From Cyanobacteria bacterium UBA9579 (GTDB lineage Bacteria > Cyanobacteriota > Vampirovibrionia > Gastranaerophilales > UBA9579), in contig DNSU01000109.1 in assembly GCA_003499585.1 (NCBI GenBank), positions 454 to 8,463 of the forward strand: 8,010 bases of DNA, given 5' to 3'. The notes under the pieces were generated by a model. The model did not search any database. It was not told the DNA's origin and saw only the letters and a list, made by a program, of their open reading frames with translations. Within the stretch, counting starts at the first letter, position 1. Each line of letters starts with the position of its first letter. This document shows, in pieces, positions 1 through 6,072 of this stretch. Both the position numbers and the translations under genes were made by a program.

Positions 1-389
1 CACTGGAAACTAAAAGTGGAAAGAAGAGAAAAATTCCTATAAGCCCAACTCTGGCTAGAGAATTACAACTGCTTAATAAGACTTTTGAATATGTTTTTGC
101 TAATCCTGTTACAGGCAAGCCTTATGTTGATATCAAGTGCTTTGCAAGGTTGTGTAAAAAAATTGGTATTATTAATCTAGTATTTCATGATTTACGGCAC
201 ACGGCTGCAACAAGGATGGTAGCATCAGGCATTGATTTAATAGTTGTTCAAGATATTCTTGGACATGCCAGTGTTAAAACAACTCAAAGATATGCACATC
301 CAGTAACTGAACAAAAACAAAGGGCTATTGAGGCACTTGATAAGTACAACAATATAAAAAGTTTATCTTCTGTCAAAAAAGAGAGATAA
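1..389 (+). CDS. Tyrosine recombinase/phage integrase, C-terminal part (cut by window edge)
   Basis: The frame is open from base 3 to a TAA at 387-389, so about 128 residues are present and the N-terminal part lies outside the window. A TTG at 150 could be taken as a start, but the recombinase fold continues upstream of it, so it is not the true start. Visible catalytic elements are the beta-hairpin lysine region (TKSGKKRKIPI, near 9-41), the H-x-x-R box in FHDLRHTAAT (His at 186-188, Arg at 195-197), the second His in ILGHAS (264-266) and the nucleophile Tyr in TTQRYAH (291-293). The first catalytic Arg lies in the missing part. This family does site-specific DNA strand exchange, usually for phage or genomic-island integration. 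The gene ends 123 bp from the 3' end of tRNA-Asn, the usual layout for an element inserted at a tRNA. The visible part carries no frameshift. The family call is firm; which element it belongs to cannot be told. Confidence 0.93.
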   Translation, partial: LETKSGKKRKIPISPTLARELQLLNKTFEYVFANPVTGKPYVDIKCFARLCKKIGIINLVFHDLRHTAATRMVASGIDLIVVQDILGHASVKTTQRYAHPVTEQKQRAIEALDKYNNIKSLSSVKKER

Positions 390-444
390 GCCTACTGAAT
401 GTGACTGATTCTGCGGATAACAGATAGATTTCTCATAGCAGGAC

Positions 445-462
445 AGTGGACAAAAAGTGGAC
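445..462. repeat. Doubled AGTGGAC motif, period 11 bp, between integrase and tRNA-Asn
   Basis: AGTGGAC occurs at 445-451 and again at 456-462, separated by AAAA, with a GGAC just before at 441-444. Repeats spaced by about one helical turn next to an integrase gene and a tRNA could be integrase-binding sites or part of an attachment region. The repeat is seen directly; the role is inferred. Confidence 0.4.
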
Positions 463-465
463 GAA

Positions 466-506
466 CTAAAAAAGAGAGACACAGTCATAATCGCTGTATC
501 TCTCTT
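466..506 (-). terminator. Rho-independent terminator of tRNA-Asn
   Basis: Read on the minus strand, AAGAGAGATACAG (506-494), a 9-nt loop and CTGTGTCTCTCTT (484-472) form a 13-bp stem with a single U-G wobble. The stem runs into a six-T tract (473-468). On the plus strand the same wobble would be a C-A mismatch, so the functional direction is minus. It begins 7 bases beyond the tRNA 3' end. Confidence 0.85.
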
Positions 507-512
507 GAAAAA

Positions 513-587
<75 letters not shown>

Positions 588-619
588 TCAATAAAATTGC
601 TTTTTTATTTGCAATTCGT

Positions 620-648
620 ATTATAGCAACTTGGAAAAATTATGTAAA
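620..648 (-). promoter_or_regulatory. Sigma-70-type promoter of tRNA-Asn
   Basis: On the minus strand, TTTACA (648-643) and a perfect TATAAT (625-620) are separated by exactly 17 bp. Transcription would start near 612, leaving a leader of about 25 nt before the tRNA 5' end at 587. Confidence 0.75.
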
Positions 649-740
649 GTAGCAAAAATAAATTTGATTTTATAAATTAGCTTTCTATAGATTAAAGACA
701 ACTTAAATGTCATTGTTTCTTATTGTTGTTTTAAAAGTAA

Positions 741-814
741 TGCCCACGAAGGGACTCGAACCCCTGACATCAGTCTTAGGAGGACTGCGTTCTATCCTGC
801 TGAACTACGTGGGC
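741..814 (-). tRNA. tRNA-Arg (anticodon CCT), CCA not encoded
   Basis: The reverse complement folds as a 74-nt cloverleaf. It has acceptor stem GCCCACG/CGTGGGC, D arm GTTC/GAAC, anticodon arm CAGTC-CTCCTAA-GACTG, T arm AGGGG-TTCGAGT-CCCTT and discriminator A. The anticodon CCT (template 778-780) reads AGG, hence Arg. The base after the discriminator is T, so CCA must be added by the tRNA nucleotidyltransferase, unlike the neighbouring tRNA-Asn. No convincing terminator follows it on the minus strand (740-650), so read-through into tRNA-Asn, 153 bp on, is possible. Confidence 0.95.
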
Positions 815-879
815 AAATAGATTAGATACTATATTATTGAATTTTAGAATATATATTTATTTGTTTTTTCTTAATTAAC

Positions 880-952
880 TTAGCATTTAGTTGTACTTAT
901 CATATATAGATGAGATAAATTTTTCAAGTACGATAGTGAATTAAATTGCTAA
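880..952. repeat. Imperfect AT-rich inverted repeat
   Basis: TTAGCATTTA (880-889) pairs with TAAATTGCTAA (942-952) with one bulged T, and GTACTT (893-898) pairs with AAGTAC (926-931) further in. The region lies between tRNA-Arg and the HD-GYP gene and overlaps the candidate tRNA-Arg promoter. It could be an extended hairpin, a regulatory site or chance in AT-rich DNA. Confidence 0.35.
899..927 (-). promoter_or_regulatory. Candidate promoter of tRNA-Arg
   Basis: On the minus strand, TTGAAA (927-922) and TATGAT (904-899) lie 17 bp apart, each matching consensus at five of six positions. Transcription from about 892 would give a 5' leader of roughly 77 nt before tRNA-Arg. A closer TATAGT at 833-828 lacks a matching -35 box. 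AT-rich DNA yields such matches by chance, so this is tentative. Confidence 0.45.
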
Positions 953-1078
953 AATTCCTGAATTAATTTTCAACTTTCGTTTACATGGCTCACAAATGGA
1001 TCATTTATACAGAGGTGGTAACATTATTTAGATATAATATAAAATTATTGATATATTTAGATATTGGAGATAAGGAAA

Positions 1079-2131
1079 TTGCCAGACAAGCAAAACTGTT
1101 GGGAGTTCATGAAATGCGGTAGAGAACCAGGTGGCAGTAATGTTGATGAGCTAGGGATTTGTCCTACTGCGATTGATCAGTCCTGTAACGGAATAAATTG
1201 TGGGAAAAATGCGGGTAGAATATGTTGGACTATTTCTGGAACTTTTTGTAGTGGCAAAATTCAAGGTTCATTTGCTAAAAAATGGTATGATTGCCTTAAT
1301 TGTGAGTTTTTTAAGCAAACAAAACAAGAAGAAGGACTTAATCTAATAGTTTGGCCAAGAGAGCAAAATATCTCAGCTAAAACGGTACATTCTAATCATC
1401 AATTTTTTCTTCCAGAGAGCACTAAGAATATATTAATTAAAAATGTACAATTAATAAGCAACAATATATTAGATGAAAGAATACCGGACCCTTCTATTTT
1501 AAAAAATATAGAAAATACATTCCATGATGGTTTTGACAATATTGATTTAAATTCATGCATCACTTATCTAAAGATAAGTGATGCATCCATCTATTCACAC
1601 ATGGTAAATGTTGCAATATTCAGCACTTTTATAGGTAAAATACTAGATTTGAACAGTATTATAATAAAAGAACTTGCGCTTGGAGCTCTTTTACATGATA
1701 TAGGCAAAATGAAAATTCCCAGATATATACTGGATAACACTGATAATCTCAGCCTAAATGAAATAGAGATAATGAAACAACACACTATATATGGCCACCA
1801 AATTATTGAAAAAATGAACTTATCCACTAAAATAGCAGAAGTAGCACTTAATCATCATGAACAGCAAGATGGAAAAGGGTACCCTAGAGGACTAGAAGGT
1901 GATGAAATCCCTTTATATGCACAAATTGTGGCAATTGCTAACACATATGATGCTTTAACATCGAAAAACACCCAAGACCAAAAGCCTGATTACCATGAAG
2001 CAGTAAACATAATGCTATTTGAAAAACAAAATGCTTTTAATTTTGGGATACTCTACAAATTTTTAAGTGTGGTATATAAACAAAATACGGATTCATTAAA
2101 AAATACTTTTAAATCAATTATTACTGCATAA
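1079..2131 (+). CDS. Two-CW domain/HD-GYP domain protein, probable cyclic-di-GMP phosphodiesterase
   Basis: The TTG at 1079 is chosen because a GGAGATAAGG ribosome-binding region (1066-1075) precedes it; an in-frame TTG at 1064 has no such site. The protein is then 350 residues, about six of them ahead of the first domain. Residues 6-81 form a two-CW domain (CWEFMKCGRE, then CWTISGTFC and CLNC) with nine cysteines, a module also found on other bacterial signalling proteins and likely to hold metal or respond to redox. A linker leads to an HD-GYP domain from about 160: LLHDIGK (His206, Asp207, Lys210), His235, His240, HHEQQDGKGYPRGL (259-272) and ANTYDALTS. HD-GYP proteins hydrolyse cyclic di-GMP with a bound metal pair. 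The usual metal-ligand Asp in the last motif (ADxxDAL) is Asn288 here, so activity may be reduced or lost. No signal peptide or membrane segment is seen, so it is likely cytoplasmic. A TATAAT lies at 1033-1038 but lacks a good -35 box. Confidence 0.9.
   Translation: MPDKQNCWEFMKCGREPGGSNVDELGICPTAIDQSCNGINCGKNAGRICWTISGTFCSGKIQGSFAKKWYDCLNCEFFKQTKQEEGLNLIVWPREQNISAKTVHSNHQFFLPESTKNILIKNVQLISNNILDERIPDPSILKNIENTFHDGFDNIDLNSCITYLKISDASIYSHMVNVAIFSTFIGKILDLNSIIIKELALGALLHDIGKMKIPRYILDNTDNLSLNEIEIMKQHTIYGHQIIEKMNLSTKIAEVALNHHEQQDGKGYPRGLEGDEIPLYAQIVAIANTYDALTSKNTQDQKPDYHEAVNIMLFEKQNAFNFGILYKFLSVVYKQNTDSLKNTFKSIITA
1555..1586. repeat. Perfect 15-bp inverted repeat with 2-nt centre inside the HD-GYP gene
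   Basis: ATGCATCACTTATCT (1555-1569) is followed by AA and then by its exact reverse complement AGATAAGTGATGCAT (1572-1586). In mRNA it would fold as about 14 bp with a four-base loop. It spans codons 159-170, at the entry to the HD domain, where the protein sequence (CITYLKISDAS) looks normal for the family. The palindrome is seen directly; any function is unknown. Confidence 0.9.
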
Positions 2132-2183
2132 GTACTGATATTTATTGACTTAAGCCTATGACTCCGCCTGTTTATGACAACTG

Positions 2184-2214
2184 CATATCATATGTTATAG
2201 AAATAAGCTTATTT
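2184..2214. repeat. Two short palindromes upstream of thiC
   Basis: CATATCATATG (2184-2194, one-base centre) is followed by AAATAAGCTTATTT (2201-2214), a perfect 14-bp palindrome. They sit about 105-135 bp before the thiC start and could be operator half-sites. In DNA this AT-rich, short palindromes also arise by chance. Confidence 0.35.
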
Positions 2215-2249
2215 ATCCAAATTACAATTATATAAAACAAATAAAAAAT

Positions 2250-2282
2250 TGATGTGATTTCATTATTTTGATATCATTTTTT
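2250..2282 (+). terminator. Weak AU-rich hairpin with T tract in the thiC leader
   Basis: TGATGT (2250-2255) pairs with ATATCA (2271-2276, one G-U), followed by six T (2277-2282). The A run before it could lengthen the stem. It may end HD-GYP transcription or attenuate thiC, but the stem has little G-C and a 15-nt loop, so support is low. The rest of the 188-bp gap shows no riboswitch consensus. Confidence 0.25.
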
Positions 2283-2319
2283 CAATATTGAGATTGGGAA
2301 AACAATAAAAGGTAATAAA

Positions 2320-3582
2320 ATGACTCAACTAATTTCTGCAAGAAACAATGAATTAACTCCAGAAATGGAAGTTATAGCCTTAAAAGAAGAAATTAAAACC
2401 GAAGAATTAATAAAAAAAGTTGCTGAAGGCAAAATAGTAATTCTAAAAAACGTTAATCATACTAATGTGATTCCTATAGGAGTAGGTGAAGGTTTATCTG
2501 TTAAAGTAAATGCAAATATAGGCACTTCAAATCAAAGAAGCACCATAGAAGAAGAATTATGCAAGTTAAAAATGTCAGAAAAAGCTGGTGCTGATACAAT
2601 AATGGATTTATCTACCGGAAAATATATTGATGAAACCAGAAGAGAAATAATCTTACAATCCAGAATACCTGTTGGCACGGTCCCGATATATCAGGCTGGA
2701 GTAGAGGCAATTAATTATGAAGAATCTATACTTGAACTAACAAAAGACAAAATCTTTGAAGCAGTAGAAAAACATTGCAAAGATGGCGTTGATTTTATAA
2801 CAGTTCACAGCGGAGTTACAAAGCAAGTAGTTAAAACTCTTCAAGAACAAGGAAGAGTAACAGGCATAGTAAGCCGCGGTGGGTCAATGCTTGCTAGCTG
2901 GATAGCAAAACACCAAAAAGAAAACCCGCTTTACGAATATTATGATGAATTACTGGAAATAGCTAAAGCTTACGATGTAACTTTATCTCTGGGCGATGGC
3001 CTAAGACCGGGGTGTGGAGCTGATGCAGGTGACAGAGCACAGGTAACAGAAACAATAGTTCTAGGAGAACTTGTTAATAGAGCAAGAAAAGCCGGTGTCC
3101 AATCAATGGTAGAAGGTCCCGGGCATGTTCCACTAAATTTAATCCCTGGAATGATCGAAACTATTAAAACACTTACACAAGGCGCTCCATTATACATACT
3201 TGGTCCATTAGTAACAGATATTGCACCGGGTTATGATCATATCACCTCTGCAATTGGTGGAACTCTTGCAGCATTTCATGGTGCAGACTTCCTTTGCTAT
3301 GTTACTCCAAGTGAGCACATAGGCTTACCAAACGTTGAACAGGTAAAACAGGGGATTATTGCCTCAAAAATCGCAGCCCATGCAGCTGATGTAGCAAGAG
3401 GCAGACAAAGCGCTATTAAGCGTGATTTAGAAATGTCCATAGCAAGAAAAAATCTTGATTGGACAAAACAGGCACAATACGCCCTAGATAAAGACGTATT
3501 TGAAAAAATAGAAGACGGATCCCCATGCACAATGTGCGGAGAATATTGTAGTATGAAATTAGTTAAGCAATATATGCAATAA
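2320..3582 (+). CDS. thiC: ThiC, phosphomethylpyrimidine synthase (short form)
   Basis: ThiC is a radical SAM enzyme that rearranges aminoimidazole ribotide into hydroxymethylpyrimidine phosphate for thiamine. The 420 residues cover the whole catalytic core: NANIGTS (64-70), DLSTG (96-100), SRGGSM (185-190), SLGDGLRPG (223-231), VEGPGHVP (264-271), APGYDH (302-307) and CYVTPSEH (326-333). The C-terminal iron-sulfur motif has Cys403, Cys406 and Cys410. The cysteine spacing is C-x2-C-x3-C, against C-x2-C-x4-C in the E. coli-type enzyme. The protein lacks the N-terminal extension of the roughly 630-residue proteobacterial form. The ATG follows AAAGG (2308-2312) with 7 bases between, and the N terminus MTQLISARN matches family starts. 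No other thiamine gene is in view and no TPP riboswitch precedes it. Anaerobes also have ThiC paralogues (BzaA, BzaB, BzaF) that make the benzimidazole ligand of B12. The core reads as ThiC, but that alternative cannot be excluded by eye. Confidence 0.92.
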   Translation: MTQLISARNNELTPEMEVIALKEEIKTEELIKKVAEGKIVILKNVNHTNVIPIGVGEGLSVKVNANIGTSNQRSTIEEELCKLKMSEKAGADTIMDLSTGKYIDETRREIILQSRIPVGTVPIYQAGVEAINYEESILELTKDKIFEAVEKHCKDGVDFITVHSGVTKQVVKTLQEQGRVTGIVSRGGSMLASWIAKHQKENPLYEYYDELLEIAKAYDVTLSLGDGLRPGCGADAGDRAQVTETIVLGELVNRARKAGVQSMVEGPGHVPLNLIPGMIETIKTLTQGAPLYILGPLVTDIAPGYDHITSAIGGTLAAFHGADFLCYVTPSEHIGLPNVEQVKQGIIASKIAAHAADVARGRQSAIKRDLEMSIARKNLDWTKQAQYALDKDVFEKIEDGSPCTMCGEYCSMKLVKQYMQ

Positions 3583-3690
3583 TTCACTAAAGAATATTAC
3601 GAACAATTTTATTTTTTGTAGTTAATTTGTTATGTTCATGTTAATTATTAAATAATCAAATAGGTTTATAAAATAGGAAAAGGAATAAAA

Positions 3691-4743
3691 ATGGCTGCAC
3701 AGTTTGAATTAGGTTCTAAACATCTTGAAAATAAAAAACAAGCAAACGCTGCTATTACAGAAATTCAAGCAGACAATACAAAAGCTGTAGTAAAAGAATT
3801 AATTAATAAAGGATATGGAGCTGTTCCATCAGCAAAAGCAGCTTATGATGATTATCTTGGTTTAACAATTGTTACCGAAGAAATCGCTAAAACTGCACCT
3901 GAAGCAGCTTCAGTTTTAGTAGATCAGATTTTAGCGCAGGAATTAGCTGCAAAATACGGTAACGGTGAATTAAATTCCTCTGAAATTTACGCTATTTTAT
4001 GCTCAGAGCCAGGAAATGCAGATCCTAAAGGATTAGCAACAAAAGCTACAAACAATGGTGGAAATTGGCACATCGAAGGCAAAAAATTACTCAGAAAAGA
4101 ACACTTAACTGCTGATAAATACCTGATTTTTGCTCAGGATGAGAATCAAACAAGAATATTTAGTGTTCCTGAAGAAAAAATAAACGTTAACAGTGTTACA
4201 AAAAACGTAGCGGGCTCAAATGTTGAAATAAATCAAGTTGAACTTAATTTAGACGTTCCAGAAAGTGCTTGCATAGCAGTAGTTAATGATCAATTAGAAC
4301 TATACTTAACAGTAGCAAGAACTTTAATAGCTGCAGTTTCAATTGGAATTGGACATAGTGCGGTTGTTGCAGGAGTAAATACAGCTAAGGAAGTAAGAGA
4401 TTCAAATAAACAAGCTCTCTCAGGATCACAAAATGTTCAATTCGCATTATCTGATATGTTCGCAGAGCTTGAAGCAGCAAGAATGCTCACATACTATAGT
4501 GCTGATGCTGTTGATAACAATAAACCAAGCATCAAATTTGCTACAATGGCAAAAGTCCAGGCAACTGATGCTGCAAGCCAGAATTCAATTCAGGCATTAC
4601 AATTACTAGGTAACCTCGGTTACTTGGCAAATAGTGATTTTGCTGATTTAATCAGACTTGCTGTTGAAGGTCAAGTAAAAGGCGGAACCAACAGAACACA
4701 AAGAAGCCAGATATATCAACATATGTTAGCTAACAAAAAGTAA
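3691..4743 (+). CDS. Acyl-CoA dehydrogenase-fold protein lacking the catalytic Glu
   Basis: The protein has 350 residues, against about 380 for typical acyl-CoA dehydrogenases. The middle domain shows AILCSEPGNADPKGLATKA, matching the flavin-contact segment (ALTEPxAGSD), and GGNWHIEGKKLL, matching the GxWxINGxK motif. The C-terminal helical domain shows VQFALSDMFAELEAARML, AKVQATDAAS and ALQLLGNLGYL. The final motif RLAVEGQVKGGTNRTQR aligns without gaps to the family's RDxxxxxIYEGTxxIQR, and the catalytic Glu is Gly331 (GGC at 4681). The alternative Glu site of isovaleryl- and long-chain enzymes also seems to be Ala, in TVARTLIAA. It is therefore unlikely to be an ordinary acyl-CoA dehydrogenase. 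It may do another flavin reaction or be structural. The ATG is preceded by AGGA at 3681-3684 with 6 bases between. It is 108 bp after thiC and 103 bp before the CofH-like gene, all on the + strand. No signal peptide or membrane segment is seen. Confidence 0.82.
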   Translation: MAAQFELGSKHLENKKQANAAITEIQADNTKAVVKELINKGYGAVPSAKAAYDDYLGLTIVTEEIAKTAPEAASVLVDQILAQELAAKYGNGELNSSEIYAILCSEPGNADPKGLATKATNNGGNWHIEGKKLLRKEHLTADKYLIFAQDENQTRIFSVPEEKINVNSVTKNVAGSNVEINQVELNLDVPESACIAVVNDQLELYLTVARTLIAAVSIGIGHSAVVAGVNTAKEVRDSNKQALSGSQNVQFALSDMFAELEAARMLTYYSADAVDNNKPSIKFATMAKVQATDAASQNSIQALQLLGNLGYLANSDFADLIRLAVEGQVKGGTNRTQRSQIYQHMLANKK

Positions 4744-4846
4744 GCAATATAATTGCCTAACTTAAGTTAACATTTGAAGTATTGAAGAATACAGACCCAA
4801 TTTAAAATTATCAATTCTCGATGTAGTACGACTAAAAAGTAAAATA

Positions 4847-5980
4847 ATGAATGAAATCAATAAAATACTAACTAAAGTAACTGAAAGTGATTATAGATTA
4901 ACAGTAAACGACGCAGCACTATTATTTAACTCAAATAATGAGATAGAAATAAAATCTATAAAAGATGCTGCTGATATAATTAGACGTAATATAGCTGGCG
5001 ATACCGTCAGCTATATTGTCAATTTAAATGTCAATTTTACCAATATCTGTGAAGCCGTATGCCTATTTTGCGGTTTTAGGCGCTCAGAATCTGATCCTGA
5101 AAGTTATATTATCAATCTGGATGAATTCGAAGAACGCCTTTATAATGCAGTAGAAAATGAGGCCACAGAAGTCTGCTTTCAAGGCGGGCTGCATTCAAAA
5201 CTGCAAATACATGGTTTAAAATCAAAAAATATATTAGATATGTATGCTGAATTACTAACATGGGTAAAAAATAGGCACCCTAAAATTCACATTCATGCCT
5301 ATTCACCTGAAGAAATAGGCTTTCTGTCAATATTATCAGGTAAATCACCGGATTATATTCTTGAATACCTTAAAGATTCAGGGCTTGATTCCATGCCGGG
5401 AACCGCAGCAGAGATACTGGTTGATGAAGTCCGCTCAAAAATCTGCTCCAAAAAACTAAACACTAAAAAATGGATAGAAATCATTGAATTAGCTCATAAA
5501 CTCAATATCCCATCAACATCTACAATAATGTACGGGCATATTGAAACAAATTATCATAGAGCAAAACATCTTGAAGTCTTAAGAAACATACAGGATAAGA
5601 CAGGCGGATTCACCGAGTTTATTCCACTGCCATTTATTGCTAATAAAACGTTGTTGAGAGATAAAATCACCCCTTTAACCTCTACAGACAGACTCAAAAT
5701 GCTTGCTATATCAAGACTATTCTTCAAGGAATCAATCCCAAATATTCAGGCAAGCTGGGTAAAACAGGGACTAGAAGAAACTGCCGAATCATTGAACTGG
5801 GGTGTAAATGATGTTGGCGGAACATTAGGAGATGAAAAAATAACTCTAGCCGCAGGCGGAACTTTTGGCAGAGGCGTTTCGAAAGAAGAATTAATTGATC
5901 TAATAAAGTCAAATAATAAAAAACCCGCTCTAAGAGATACATTATATAATTACGTACAAGAACAGGTAATTGCACGATAA
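4847..5980 (+). CDS. cofH: CofH-type radical SAM enzyme (FO synthase subunit 2 family)
   Basis: CofH joins tyrosine-derived material to 5-amino-6-ribitylaminouracil; CofG then completes FO (8-hydroxy-5-deazaflavin), the chromophore core of F420 and of some photolyases. The protein is 377 residues, the usual length. The iron-sulfur motif is C-x3-C-x2-C (Cys68, Cys72, Cys75, in NICEAVCLFCGF). Family motifs follow: EVCFQGGLH (108-116), HAYSPEEI (150-157), GLDSMPGTAAEI (179-190), TIMYGHIE (226-233), TGGFTEFIPLPF (252-263), NIQASWVK (299-306) and NDVGGTL (321-327). PGTAAEI points to CofH rather than the related menaquinone enzyme MqnE, whose motif is PGGGAEI. MqnC and other paralogues remain possible. 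CofG is not in the window. The ATG has only a weak ribosome-binding site (AAAAAGTAAAATA), so translation may be low. Small hairpins (GCAAT/ATTGC at 4744-4756) lie in the gap before it. Confidence 0.85.
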   Translation: MNEINKILTKVTESDYRLTVNDAALLFNSNNEIEIKSIKDAADIIRRNIAGDTVSYIVNLNVNFTNICEAVCLFCGFRRSESDPESYIINLDEFEERLYNAVENEATEVCFQGGLHSKLQIHGLKSKNILDMYAELLTWVKNRHPKIHIHAYSPEEIGFLSILSGKSPDYILEYLKDSGLDSMPGTAAEILVDEVRSKICSKKLNTKKWIEIIELAHKLNIPSTSTIMYGHIETNYHRAKHLEVLRNIQDKTGGFTEFIPLPFIANKTLLRDKITPLTSTDRLKMLAISRLFFKESIPNIQASWVKQGLEETAESLNWGVNDVGGTLGDEKITLAAGGTFGRGVSKEELIDLIKSNNKKPALRDTLYNYVQEQVIAR

Positions 5981-6016
5981 TAACTACTAAAATGTTTTTA
6001 TTAAAGATGACTTGAT

Positions 6017-6044
6017 TTGCTAGATTCTTAGTTCCCTGTATAAT
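6017..6044 (+). promoter_or_regulatory. Candidate promoter of the TPR gene
   Basis: TTGCTA (6017-6022, four of six matches) and a perfect TATAAT (6039-6044) are separated by 16 bp. Transcription would begin near 6051, about 22 nt before the GTG start. No strong terminator is seen after the preceding gene, so read-through is also possible. Confidence 0.5.
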
Positions 6045-6072
6045 ATAGATGTAAGATTAATAGGTGCTTATC

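Noticed and set aside
650..740. Terminator for tRNA-Arg
   Set aside because: Only a four-base GACA/TGTC stem with a weak T run is present, too little to call.
980..1038. Promoter for the HD-GYP gene using TTTACA (980-985) or TATAAT (1033-1038)
   Set aside because: The two boxes are 47 bp apart and neither has a partner at proper spacing.
985..1122. A 45-codon frame starting ATG GCT CAC upstream of, and overlapping, the HD-GYP gene
   Set aside because: It has no ribosome-binding site, overlaps the start of a well-supported gene in another frame and resembles no known family.
1591..1827. Minus-strand open frame across the HD-GYP gene
   Set aside because: It lies opposite strongly conserved HD-GYP motifs and shows no family features.
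2132..2319. TPP or cobalamin riboswitch before thiC
   Set aside because: Neither the THI-box segments (CTGAGA, ACCTGA-like) nor the B12 box GCCACTG is present.
2970..3587. Two minus-strand open frames across thiC
   Set aside because: Both are opposite conserved ThiC core motifs and have no protein-like motifs or ribosome-binding sites.
5724..5975. Minus-strand open frame in the cofH-like gene
   Set aside because: It is a leucine-rich shadow of the conserved CofH C-terminal region.
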